Positions 52,064 through 64,000 of a stretch of 64,000 bases of DNA are shown here, piece after piece. The stretch lies in NCBI RefSeq assembly GCF_000189635.1, contig NW_002476434.1:1674001-1738000 (forward strand), given 5' to 3'. The DNA is from Tetrahymena thermophila SB210. Lineage: Eukaryota; Ciliophora; Oligohymenophorea; Hymenostomatida; Tetrahymenidae. Position 1 is the first letter of the stretch. Each line of letters opens with the position of its first letter. Made by a program: the position numbers and the translations under genes. The notes below the pieces were generated by a model. It was not told the origin of the DNA, made no database searches, and saw only the letters and a list, made by a program, of their open reading frames with translations.

Positions 52064-55000
52064 ATGGTTTGGGTAAATAAATAACTAACTTGTTTAATAA
52101 CAATTTCATTTTTCATTAAAGTGATTTTTACTTAAGGTGGATGCAATATCAGCTATTGCTAATAATGTGATGCTTTAAATTTAAATTGCCTTTAATGTCA
52201 AGCTGATTTTATACTAAATCCTTAAAGCAATATTTGCCTATCTAAATGTCTTTTTGGAACTTACTACGACTTTAATGTAAGCTCATGTATTCCTATTTGT
52301 AACAATGGATATGCTTAAGATGAAACTCATAGAGTATGTATTCAAACTTAGCCTTGTCATAGCTTATAATCGCCTAATGGTTTGGTCTATAAATATAATA
52401 AAATTGCATAAATTTACAAAAATTATGTGATAGTCTGCGGCTCTGATGATAATACAAGCAACTCAAATACTTTAAATTTACTCTCCTATGATTTAACAAC
52501 TGGTACAGCTCTTTCTCATATAGGATACTTAAGCTAAAATGGAGGACCAATTATCTTTTTTCATATCTCAACAAATTCTTAAAATCAAGACATTATATAC
52601 TCTTTTAGTAGAACTTAAATTACTGCATTTGAATTAAATTCAGGAATGTAAATTAATTCTTACACTCTTTTGAATGGATTTTTTGTGGACGCTTCTACTT
52701 ACTATATAGACAATAATTACTTAATTGTGTTCTGCTATAGAAACTAGCAATTCGCAGTCTTATAATACCAACAGTAGTTAAGCAATAATTGCGGTTCTTA
52801 ATAGTGCCTAATTACATTTTAGAGAGTTCATATCAATCCTATTATAGGTTTCATACTAGATAGTTAGGGAAATATCATATCTTACGCCCCAGACGGAATG
52901 ATTATATAATGGAGTATTTAGAATTAAAGCTATTAAACTATTCTTTCAAACTAAAACTATGAAATATCAAGTCTATGTCTCTCTATAATTTAGCAAAACT
53001 AATAAGTATTTGCATTTTCTATTTAAAATGATAGCAATAATTAAGTGTACATAAATGTGAATAATAAAGTAAATTCCTTCTAATTGGGTTTTACATCTCC
53101 TATCCTTGAAATATTAGATTATAATCAACTAATTTAATCTAGTTCCAAAAATATGAATTCATACTCAATAATAATTATTAGAAGCTCATCTCAACTCATG
53201 CTAGTAAAATTTTAATTTGGTCAGTAAATAACTACTTAGAATTTGTTATCAGCATCAATTAATCCTATTATCACTAAAGCAATTAAAGGTTATTTCTATT
53301 TGGTACTTTAAGCTAATGGCATATATTCAATCAACCAAAGTAATGGTTAATATTCATTATAGTTAATAAACTAAATTTAGCTAAGTAGTTTTAATTACAT
53401 ATCTGATCTAGAACCATTTACATTAAACAATACCTCATCTGGGTATAGTTTTCTTTTAGTTGCAAAATAGTTAAAAATTATTGCCCCATAAACTTAAACT
53501 ACTGTAGATCCATATAATGGAATATAATAATAAGTAAGTCCCTCTTATTAATAACATCACAAATGGATAAATGGTGTTTTGTATGATCCAACTTTAAATG
53601 TATATCTAAGTTTTAGTCAAGATGGGTCATTTGCAGTTTGGGATATTTTTATGTATGATATATTTAAAATGAAACCTCTATTCTTCGTATTTCCTCCTTG
53701 GTGTTAGCAGTACTAAACCTGTTCTACAAGCATAATCAACGCATTATTGTTTTAAACGGGAATATTTATATGCTAATATTCCAATTCTGTAATAATATCT
53801 TGGAACTACAATAGGATTCAAGCATTTGTTAGATAAACATATGTTATGTAAAATTAGACTGATACTATTAAACAGTTTAAGATGCTTGGCTTGAAATATC
53901 TCTTCTTTTGTAATACTAATGAAATAAGAATTTATGATTTTTCATAAAGCGAAACTAATATAATTAACAATAATTATCAATTTATTTAAGATTATCTTAT
54001 TAAAATCGAATTAGGGTTAGATAATAATAACATTTTGTACTTGATTGAATTAGCCAGATAATAAAGCGATTAATATATATTAAGACTGAGAATAACAGAT
54101 TAATATTATTCATAAATTAATTTAGTTAACTTAACAAGAAAAGGAGTAGATTTGTACTACAATTATCAAAATTAAAGACTCTTCGTAAATGTAGAATAGG
54201 ATTTAATAGGGGCATGTTACTTTCCCTAGTTATAATTTATTTATCTATTCAACGTTGGAAACTCAAACAATTGGATTCGTACCTTTAGTTATTCTTGGTA
54301 AACTGATTAGTTTATTACAATTAATTAAAATGGTTAAATGTGTCTCTGGAAATATATAATTTAGTATAAAACTTATAATGTTGTTATAAGATTACAATAC
54401 CCGATACCGAGAACAAATTATTAACTTTTAGAATAAAAATAAATTTTAGCAGCAAGTCAAGGGTTTGTTATGTATTAAAACACTCAATCTTAATTAATTG
54501 ACAACCAAGTAAAATTTTTAAACATTAATATTAATAATTTTAATTTTTAAAACTAAAAGGTTATCGGTATGGATTTCATTTATTTAAAACCATGTTTTGT
54601 ATATCCATTTAAAAATGAAATTAATGGTATTTACATCTCAGATGATAGTACCCTCTTTATTTCATTCACTAATGGAGACTTATATTTTACTCAATACTCC
54701 TGTTCAATTGAGTAATATGTGTTTGGATAGGCCAATACTACTTAAATTATTCATAACTAATATTTAAGGAAATCTTATTTATTTTAGAAATAATAGGTAA
54801 TTTATTTACTTAAATAACTTAATTTAACATTTAATATTATTTTTATTTGGTTTTCTTTTTTATTAACATATCTTTCATAAATAAATTAAATAGATGGTTA
54901 TTGTCGATTATTATAGCTAGGAGGTAGCTTACAATAATTACCCTCACTAACTAAATACTTATTAAGCCCTTGAAGATACTTAAAATAATTTTCTAGTCAC

Positions 55001-58000
55001 ATATTCACAAGAACAGTCTACAAATCTATATAAATATTCCATGGTAGCTAATACTTACATTTAGTTTCTAAATGGGCATATGTACTCAGTTAACTATGCA
55101 TTTTTAGATATTGATAATGATGTCCTAATTAGTTTTTCAAGTGATCCAAGAGATTTAAACCTAATTTTGTGGGAATATAGTAGCACTTCCTAAATAGTAT
55201 AATTTAGTGATATTCAAATGCACGTTTCTACTAACTCATCAATTTAAATTGTAAATTTATTAATATATAAGTAATAAAATCTGGTTTATGCTCTATTATC
55301 AGATGGATATTTGTTTTAGTTTAATTATGTTTAAAAAGCAGTAAACTTCTTATAGATAGATCCTGGAGCTATAAATTTTTGGATTGATGAGACATACGGA
55401 AATGTTTTCATTTTATTAAATTCAAATGCTTTGTAAGTTAGAACCATTAAGACATTTTAAATAATTGCATAATTAATATTTACGTAAAATGTTAATAACC
55501 CTTAAAATATTATGTATACAAATAATTATGTTTTTGTGTTTCTTTCAAATGCTCTTTCTATCGTGAGCAGAACAAAATTGAGCCAGATCTAATAAATAGA
55601 TTGCTCTGCTTAACCTTGCCTTGATGCATGCTTCTCTGAAAAATTAGACTAATTATTCCTATATTCTTCTTATTAAAGTGATTCAGTATATGTCTATCAA
55701 GCAATATCTGGATAATTACTATATTCGATATATGGAGTATCCGATCTAAACAAAGGATAAATAAGCTCAGTGATAATAGATGATGATGACTATTTACTAA
55801 TTATTGGGAAATTAGACAATTTCATATCAGTTTTTTTTAACTATTATACCAAACAAGAAGTAGGTTATTTTTTTGATTCGATTGTATAGTATAAATACAG
55901 TAAATTTATACCAGAGTTGAATGTTTTCATTCAGTCCCAATTCTACAATTTTGAGTAAAGATTCTATCAACAATTTGCTAATTTTTATTTATTTATTTAT
56001 TTATTTATTTTTAATAGGCCTTTCTCTATTCAGAATATGATAACAAGTACATTTTAAACTTAGAGCTTTTACATCTCGAAATGGTTAGATTACTACACAG
56101 ACTCTAAAAATAACATATATTACGTTGATGGTAGCAATATTATGAGAAAGTATAATTAATAATCAAACTAAATCACTATTATAACCCAACTTCAAAATTA
56201 TAGACAGATATACTACTATAAAAAAACCATTTTTATTTTGTATTATAATTAATTAGTAAAACTTAATGATGATCTAAGTTAAATATAAGGAGTAAACCCT
56301 TATTAAATGAACGGAAGTGATATATTAGGAATATTTGGAAGATATATTTATATTTAAACATTTTAATTTTAAATACTTAAGCTAGATATAACCAATTTAT
56401 CATTAAATTATACTATTCAAAACAATGCTTTCATTTAAAAATATTCGTTTGTAATATAAAAACAAGAGCTATTGTATAGTACGCAAGCTAATGACTTCTT
56501 CCTTTACAACTATAATACTAATTAATTATTAAACTAATTTACAAATGATTTATGGGGTTACTATACTTTCAGCTACAATTTAGATTTTTAATTTATAGTA
56601 TTAGGATCAATCTAAAAAATAGATTTTTATCCTTATCAATCAACAAGCTCTGGTTTAAACACAACTAAAATGATTTCTTTAGATTTTACTAAAAAAATTG
56701 ATTATTTCTGGATGGATTTTGCTTATTTAAAATTTTATATTATTTATAAGGAAGACAGAAAAATAGATATTTATTAAATGATTGTATAATACTAGTAAAA
56801 TATTTTTTAAATAAATTATATTTATTATATTCCAACATTCCCAAATCCACAATCTGTATAACTTGATGTGTAAGGTAATTACATTAGAGTAATGCTGCCC
56901 TGGTCTATTAACTATTATAGAAGAGATAATCACACGCTTTTGATTACTATCTAGGATCAAGCATATATATAAAGTATCAGGCAATTTATTACTGACCCAA
57001 ATTTTCCAGAATTAGTCTTTCTACCCTAAAGCAATTTTCTATCTGTTGTTTATTAGAATCAAACAACATTTAAAATGAATTTACTAATAAAACTCTCATT
57101 AACATATCCAAAAATACTAAACATATAAATATCTAAATCAAGCACTTTATATAGTATTAATTTATTGCTTTTAGCATCAGGAGATATTTGGAACTACAAT
57201 TTTAATCTGAATATAAATCAAAATTAAGTTAGTGTTTCTAACTAATAATAATGTTCTTTATTTATTAACGATCCCTCAAAAAGCTTCTAAGTAGAAAATT
57301 AACTTCTTTAACTATAAAACTACTTTTCTGATACAGGAAATATTTAAAGCCAACCTAATGTAGTTGTAATCAATTTTCTTTCATTTATTTAAAAAATACA
57401 TTTAAATTTATTATTTTAATTTTTTAAATATTTTAGATTTAAGGGGCAGAATTTCTCTTCTATAGTAATATCATGAATGATTTAAAAGCATTAGTTGTTT
57501 ACTAAGGTGATTCAACAGATTCTCTACTAATGCTTTATAATGATTCATTTTCTAAAAATAGTCTTTATACTCTGAATATAAAAAATACTTTTATTACTAT
57601 TAGTAAATAGTCAGCCTAAATAACACTCAATCCATAAACATAAGAGATAAAGTTTTATAATGTCACAATATCTTAAGAATAACCTAATACACCTTCATAG
57701 GCTAGTATTTTAATAACATAAATTGAAAATGCTATTTTGAAAAACATCACTATCTAAAATATTACAATTTCTAATAACACAACTTTTTTAAACTTTAACT
57801 CTGCTACAAACTTAAATATTTAAAATTTAGTAATAAGTAATGTCTAAATGCATATCAATTCAACTTTAATCAGTTTTTAGTAAATAACTAGCTTATAAAT
57901 TAACAATCTCACTTTATAAAATGTTACAATACTTACAGATAATTCGAGCAACTCAAGTTCACTTGCTAATTAAATATTTGTTTTTAATAAAGTAAAATAG

Positions 58001-61000
58001 CTATAAGTGTTAAATACTACTTTTAGCAATATTAAAAGCTAAATAAGGAGTGTGATTTTTTAGTTGATACAAAATCTCGAATGTGCTTTTTAGGGATTGT
58101 TAGTAGATCAACTTTATAATATTTAATTTATCAAAAATAAAAACTATGATTCAAGTACTTAGTTTACTTATATTGATACATAAGACACATTTTAGATAAT
58201 GAACTCAAAATTCTCAAATTACTTTAGTGATTTGGATAGTTTAATATGTTATTAAGGAAGCTTGTTAAATATATAAAATACTACATTCTAAAATTCAAGC
58301 TGTAAATCATGCACTGGAACTGTTTTATAAATCTAAGGTAGTAGTTAAATTCTAATAAACTCCTCAACTTTTTAAAATAATAGTGGGTATAATGGAGGGG
58401 CGATCTCTATTTCAGATTGCTAAAATTCTAATATATAAATAAATTAATGCAACTTTACAAGCAACTATGCTTGGTTCAGTGGAGGTGCAATATACCTGAT
58501 GGATTCAGAAATTTAAATGTAATAAACTATTTTTACAAGCAATATAGCTTTTATAGGAGGAGCTATTCGCTACTTGACATACAAACCATAAATCTTTTAC
58601 TCTTCATCATTATAAAGTCAAGTACAATTTATCCAAAATAAAGCTTATATTCATAGTTAAAATTGGGGATCGTATCCACAATCTATAAATGTAATTTTTA
58701 TTAATTCAATAAGTTCAAGAGTTTTAACTACTAAAACCTATAACTTTAAAAGAAATACTAATCAAAATAGTGATTTTACTCTTAAAAATATATAAAGTGG
58801 TGGTTTTTTAAATTTATCATTTTAGCTACTAGATGAAGAAGGTAATTTAGTAACTTATGATTACTAAAACTGTTTAAATAAAATATATAGCTAAGACTTA
58901 TGTAATGAAATACAATAAATCAGCATTAATTTAATTTCATAAGATGATTCAAAAATGAGAGTTTTAGGATCATATATCACTAAATATTAAGAATTTATAA
59001 TTTAAAATAAAACTTTTTAAATTAATGGAGTCTAATTAGTAGGAAATCCTCTTTCTAATTAAACTATGCTAGTATATGTTAGTGGAATAGTAACATATAG
59101 TAGCAATTTATAGATTTCAAGTATTTACCTATCTCTTTTTATTTTCATTTAATTAATTATTATTATTTAACTAAATAAATTTAGACCCATATTATGCCCA
59201 GGTTTAAGTAGAATTTAGAGATTGTTTAATTGGAGAATTAATTGAATAGTCAAATGATTTTTATGAATGTAATCCATGCCCTTATGGCACTTATTCAATA
59301 TAAAAGCCACAAATAAGTAAAATTAATTTAAATTATTTAGTAACTTATTTATTCATTTATTTTACAGATTAAGCTCAAAAATGTATTAAATGCCCATAAG
59401 AAGCTTAGTTTTGCTAGTAGAATTAAATGACTTTGATCAAAGGTTATTGGAAGAGCTCTAATTTTTCAGATAGTATATACTCTTGTACTTAATCAAAAAA
59501 CTGTGAAGGTAATTAAACAACAAATTATTGTAGCATAGGACATGCTGGACCTTTGTGTCAATTTTGTGATGAAAAAGGAGCGATTTGGGGAGAACAATAT
59601 TAATTTACAGTATCAAATCAGTGTGATCTGTGTTCAGGTTAATCTCAAACTCAATCACTTGGAGTCGCTTTTTTAGTTTGCTTAGGTCTTATAATTTATT
59701 GTACGATAAATATTTTTACAATGATAGCCTCAGGCGAAAAAATATCTTAATCTTACTATTTGAGAAGAATGAAATTAGTAAGTTTAAGCAATACATGCTA
59801 TAAGTAAATTTAAATAAATTTGAGCATAAAATCACTCACAAACTTTATGTAAATGCTAAAATTAATGTCAACTCAAACTCTTCAACTTCCTGTTTCAATT
59901 ACAATAGCCCCTGACTTAATTGGTATATTTAATTATTATATACTTATTATTTTTTTATGGAATTCTTTAAATTAAATAGGTTCTCCATCATCTTCATACG
60001 TATTTTCAACGTCTTGCTTTTTAGCAACTCTTTAAACAGATACTTTTAAGCCACTTTTTATCAAATTGATCTCCGTTTCGATATCGCCATTTATATATAT
60101 TTTATCATTGATAGTTATCTACTTATTTATTAATCCATTTTTAAAAGGCTTTTAATTTTCAAAAGTAAATTAAAATTTAAAACAGTATTTTTATTAAAAA
60201 TATCATATTTATTTTAAAGTCTAAAATTATCAGCATAATAGTCTTCGTTTTCTGGTTTTTGAAACCAAGTATAGTTTATACTTTAATTTAAGGAATATCA
60301 TGTGTGAATTTTGATGGGAAAAAATACATACAATTGGATTATACATATGAGTGTTATACTGAAACACATCTATAATTTATATACTATCTACTAATACCTA
60401 GCTTGATATTTTACATAATAATTGTACCTGGAATAATCTTAAAAAAGATCTCAAGCAATAAAAATAATTTAGACTACGCTACGGTAAGATAGAGTTATGG
60501 ATATATTTATCAAGATTACCGTAAAGTAGGTTTTTATTGGGAGTTTGTAAGATTTACTGTTCAGCTGATTGTAATTTTCTATTAAAATCTAGAATTGATA
60601 TCTTCAAGTAATCATTTTTTTTTTAATAAACATATATTCACTATTTAATAATTTAAGATACAAAATCTCTCCTTACAATGAGTATCCTGATAGTCTACTA
60701 CATAGCATTATCTATCATAAAACCTTTTATGATGAAAAAATATTAAAGAGTGGAGGAGTAAAGTACAATAGTACTTATATTTATTTCAGTTTTAAATTTA
60801 GCACTTGCTAATAATAGCAGTAGTACACGTACATTAGCCTTTTAAGTTGTTCTTTTTGTGCCTTATTATATGAATATGGGCTATTTAATATATTTAATAA
60901 TAACGACATCACTTATCCCTTAGCTTTAAAACTGTTATAGAAAATTCTTAGGAGTGATAAGTAATGAAAAGAAATTGACAAATAACTCTTTATAAATGCA

Positions 61001-61551
61001 AAATCAAATCATTAAATAAAGAGTTTTGTATCTTTGGAAATAAGCTTATCTTAAGTTATTTATCTGTTAAATGAATTAATCAAAGAAAATAGATTAAATG
61101 AATTAAACTTTAGTAAACATAAACTAATAAAGTACAATAGCTTAGAAAAAATTTTCCATAAACTTAGCCAACAATATAAACAGGAAGACAAGAATAAGTA
61201 AATAACTTAGAAGCTATTTTCTCATATTAATCTTAAAATTTTTAATTTAGGCTCCTTTTCACCTAGTCCAACCAATATCAAAAGCAAATTTGCGGCAACT
61301 TTTGAAATGAAAAATAGCATTTCTAGATAAAGATCTATTTATTCAAATGATAGTTTCATTTTAAAATAACGTTCAGGTAAGTTATTTTTAAAATAAAAAA
61401 ATAAATAAATTAATATTATTTATGTATAGATTCAATAGAAACTGACATGAATAATCTATATACTAGACCTTTAGAAACTTTAGAATAAGTAATAAAGGAT
61501 TAAAGAAATCCATACATGTAAAATGCAACCAAAGATAAACCTGAGTAGTGA
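52064..61551 (+). CDS. Giant multi-domain membrane protein (Cys-rich, repeat ectodomain, beta-helix-like, multi-pass)
   Basis: Eleven exons give about 2955 aa. Introns lie at 54797-54893, 55955-56017, 57360-57436, 59121-59184, 59317-59367, 59923-59979, 60165-60219, 60608-60657, 61198-61250 and 61377-61429. All phases agree and TGA is at 61549-61551. The N-terminus has a signal peptide (hydrophobic LITISFFIKVIFTQ) and a short Cys-rich part to residue about 100. Residues about 110-1700 are beta-rich, with recurring NxxLYxxE- and W-containing strands, resembling propeller-like repeats. Residues about 1760-2150 are Asn/Ser/Gln-rich with inward-stacking strands (NNSGYNGGAISISDC, WFSGGAIYLMDSE), typical of a pectate-lyase-like beta helix. 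A second Cys-rich segment (CIKCPQEAQFCQQ; GPLCQFCDE) precedes seven to nine membrane spans (about 2415-2790), starting SLGVAFLVCLGLIIYC. The tail is Ser/Lys-rich. Intron 2 is a multiple of three, so its retention would not break the frame. The architecture is like other ciliate surface proteins; function unknown. Confidence 0.85.
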
Positions 61552-61929
61552 TATAACTATTAATATATATTAATTTGAATTTTTTTGTAATTAAAGTTTA
61601 TTTTAAATTTTTTATGCCTTTTTTAATTGTTTTGAAAAATACTAAATTGATTAAAAGCCATAATATTTAATTATTAATAGTAAATGTTAATTATTAATTT
61701 TATTTTGAACAAATTTTTCCTTAAAATTGCTTTTTGTAAAATTAAAACTTTGAAATACTATTTTAGCTTGATTCATCAAGCTTAAAAATAAAAACTTCTT
61801 TCAAATATTTATTTTTGATAAAGAAATTATTAATATTTTAGTCATATATTCTATGAAGTATAAAATTATATAAATATAATATGTAAAGTGATATTTACAG
61901 TACTATGATAAACACATAGATTTTATTGA

Positions 61930-62002
61930 TAATATATTTATGGCACTTTTTTTTGGGCAAAAAAGATACTTAGTGAATGCCTTAATTAATTAGCATTTAC
62001 AG
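61930..62002. mobile_element. Decayed copy of the TA-flanked inverted-repeat element (right part)
   Basis: Resembles the right half of the element at 63739-63863: GGGCAAAAAAGATACTTAGT followed by the terminal repeat ending GCATTTACAG and then TA. The left terminal repeat is not recognisable here. It is an older, truncated copy. Confidence 0.55.
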
Positions 62003-62079
62003 TATATTATTTAGTGTTAAGAGCTTTCTGGAAACGAATATAATATGAAATAATATTAAGCATTTAAATAAAAGAGTTA

Positions 62080-62290
62080 TTAATATTTTATTATTATTTT
62101 GTGGTAACAAAAGAATATCTTTTTATATAAATGATTTAATTTAATTTAAGAGATAGAAAGATAATCAAAGGTTTTTATAAATTAATTGTTTTTTAAGAAA
62201 TAGTATTATTTTTATTTTATTCTCAGAACTAATAATTAGAATTAAAATTTTAAATAAAAAATAATATTAGAAAAAACATTTTACCTAAAA
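62080..62290. repeat. Direct repeat, left copy (lacks the transposon insertion)
   Basis: Matches 63660-64000 in order: ATTATTTTGTGGTAA, AAAAGAATATCTTTTTATAT, GATTTAATTTAATTTAA, AAGAAATAGTATTATT and AATAAAAAATAATATTAG. The right copy carries about 125 bp of extra DNA, the transposon, between the second and fourth blocks. The left copy therefore shows the empty site. Confidence 0.75.
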
Positions 62291-62419
62291 AAAATCCTTA
62301 ATGCTTATTTAAGAAATTGTAAATAAGAATTAGATAATTTCATCTAAAAGAATTAATCCCTCATCTACTTAGTTACGTCCTATCCTTATCAATGTTTGAT
62401 TGGTATCTAATAAAATACG

Positions 62420-62500
62420 TTTCTTGTTAATTTGGTAAGTTGTGAATTTCTCATTAATTTGATGAGTTGTAAGTTTCTTATTAATTTGATTAGTGGGAAA
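62420..62500. repeat. Three tandem copies of a 27-bp unit
   Basis: Units TTTCTTGTTAATTTGGTAAG, TTTCTCATTAATTTGATGAG and TTTCTTATTAATTTGATTAG, each followed by seven further bases, repeat head to tail. No coding frame. Confidence 0.8.
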
Positions 62501-62739
62501 TTTTTTAATTAATATCTTTCTAAATATTAAGGATATCTTATTTATATTTAATTTAGGTCTTATTTCAAAAATTCTAATGTACTTATAATGAATATTTTGT
62601 TACCTTAAAATAAATTACAATATCATTTAGTTTTCTAAGACTGTATTAATTTTATCATTAAAATTTAAGAGTAATTAATATAATATATTTTAAAAATTAA
62701 TTCATATAAAAGCTTATCTCTATTGTATTAATCCTTTAA

Positions 62740-63290
62740 TTTAAGCTTTATTATTGAAGAAGTATAAATTGTAATTTATTTGTATCACTATTAATAAAAT
62801 AAAATCATATTTTATTATGAATAAGTTTTTGACAAAATAGTTTAACTATATTTTCAAGTATTAATACCTTAGCGAAAAACTTGTGAGTTTTTGAGAAAAA
62901 TAAATGATTTTTTGGGGGTTTAGATTTTGTTTATGGTTATAAAAGGATATTTAATTTTTCTTTAAATTACTAATTTGCTAAGTATTAAAATAACAACAGG
63001 TAAAAAAAAAATATAATTATTTTAATAATTGAAGAAGTTAAAAATAAATAGATGTTTTTATCACTATTTATTATCAAAATATTATTTTATTATACATAAA
63101 TTTTAGACAAAATAGTTAAAGTGTCTTTTCAAGTATAAAAATCCTAACAAAAAATTTGCGATTTTAAGTTTTTGAGATAGTTAATTGATTTTTGGGGGTT
63201 TATATTTTGATTATGGCTATCAAAGGATATTTGGTTTTTATTTAAATTATCAATTTTTTAAGTATTAAAATAGCAAGAGGTAAATTAAGA
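62740..63290. repeat. Tandem duplication, two units of about 270-285 bp
   Basis: Unit 1 (about 62740-63003) and unit 2 (about 63025-63290) share the landmarks GACAAAATAGTT, TTTTTGGGGGTTTA, AAAGGATATTT and AAGTATTAAAATA in the same order and spacing. No gene is present in either. Confidence 0.75.
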
Positions 63291-63659
63291 TTAATTAAAA
63301 ATCAAAATTCGTCCCTATTAGCCACTTTAAGAGTTTATATTAGCAATATTTATTTATTTTATAATTTAAAAAATGGTTCTTAAGTGATATTTTGTATTAT
63401 TAGTTTAATTATTTTATTTAATAATATTTTAAAATTTACTTTCAATTATAAATTATCAAGATAAAGCTTCATTATTATTTTAAAAAAGCAGTAGTATTCT
63501 AAAAAGTGTAAGAGTGTATATTATTAAAAGAAATTATATTTGAATAGGGATGTAAGATATAAAAAGAGTGAGCAAAAAGGAGTATTTTGTTAAATTTAAA
63601 TTTATTTTTTTAAAAATCTATGGAGTAGTAATTCAATTAATATCATATATTATTGATAC

Positions 63660-64000
63660 ATATTTCACTATTATTTTGTGGTAAGAAAAGAATATCTTTT
63701 TATATGAATGATTTAATTTAATTTAAAAAATTTAAATACTGTAAACGCTCGCTAATTAAGGCATATTTTAATAAAGGCGTTTTTTTCTTAAATTTTTTTA
63801 TAAAGCACTTTTTTTGAGCTAAAAAGATACTTAGGGAATGCCTTAATTAATGAGCATTTACAGTAAATAAAAAAAATCAAAGTTTTTTATAAATTAACAA
63901 TTTTAAAGAAATAGTATTATTATTTTTATTTGTTAAAACTAATAATTAAAATAAATTTTAAATAAAAAATAATATTAGCAAAAATATTATTACTAAATTA
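63660..64000. repeat. Direct repeat, right copy (interrupted by the transposon)
   Basis: Counterpart of 62080-62290, about 1.6 kb away in the same orientation, interrupted by the element at 63739-63863. It probably continues beyond the window edge. Confidence 0.7.
63739..63863. mobile_element. Short TA-flanked inverted-repeat transposon (MITE, Tc1/mariner-like ends)
   Basis: A 125-bp non-coding element with 26-bp terminal inverted repeats (63739-63764 and 63838-63863; 23 of 26 positions match) beginning CTGTAAACGC and ending GCATTTACAG. It is flanked by TA on both sides (63737-63738 and 63864-63865). TA target duplication and CTGT...ACAG ends fit the Tc1/mariner superfamily. It carries no transposase, so it would be a non-autonomous element. 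The paralogous site at 62080-62290 lacks it, which supports insertion as the cause. A diverged second copy lies at 61930-62002. Confidence 0.75.

Larger units (their letters stand above)
61552..62739. other. Non-coding right flank
   Basis: A+T-rich DNA after the giant gene. It contains a decayed transposon end (61930-62002), one half of a longer direct repeat (62080-62290) and a 27-bp tandem repeat (62420-62500). No gene recognised. Confidence 0.5.

Overview
The window looks like macronuclear DNA of an oligohymenophorean ciliate, most likely Tetrahymena or a close relative. The sequence is extremely A+T rich. TAA and TAG are read as glutamine in every gene and TGA is the only stop. Introns are short (about 50-150 nt), A+T rich and bounded by GT and AG. 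Read with the standard code, nearly every gene here shatters into fragments. The coding regions below were read with the ciliate code and with splice junctions chosen so that phases match; almost all models close to an exact multiple of three.

Left part (1-13.4 kb). Two tandem copies of a kinase-fold/TPR gene lie on the minus strand, the first cut by the window edge. They are followed by a secreted protein of unknown function on the plus strand, a tRNA-Gly(GCC), a large Asn/Gln-rich Ser/Thr kinase of the CAMK/SNF1 type, and another Asn/Gln-rich protein.

Repeat region (13.4-22.6 kb). This apparently empty region holds a tandem array of about five diverged units. Each carries, or once carried, a small minus-strand gene for a coiled-coil protein whose coil is built from 21-bp repeats, each coding one heptad. 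Two units look intact, one has an in-frame TGA, one is 5'-truncated and one is a stub. A G-rich segment with hairpins at about 16.26-16.44 kb interrupts the array.

Central part (22.6-43.9 kb). A histidine-phosphatase-superfamily protein is followed by two very large paralogous minus-strand genes (2102 and about 2169 aa). Each has a signal peptide, an N-terminal domain, roughly 1300 residues of cysteine-rich furin/GFR-type repeats and a C-terminal multi-pass membrane domain. Between them, on the plus strand, lie a bona fide ADP/ATP carrier and a degenerate carrier paralogue.

Right part (43.9-64 kb). This holds a small plus-strand reading frame, a TMEM43-like membrane protein followed by a decayed tandem copy of part of itself, a relic of a cysteine-rich gene inside a possible small inverted-repeat element, and a plus-strand gene of about 2955 aa with eleven exons (signal peptide, Cys-rich start, long repeat ectodomain, beta-helix-like region, multi-pass membrane domain). 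The last 2.4 kb are non-coding tandem repeats and a short TA-flanked, inverted-repeat transposon remnant.

The content points to surface/sensory membrane proteins and signalling genes expanded by local duplication. Every local family shows decayed copies next to working ones.
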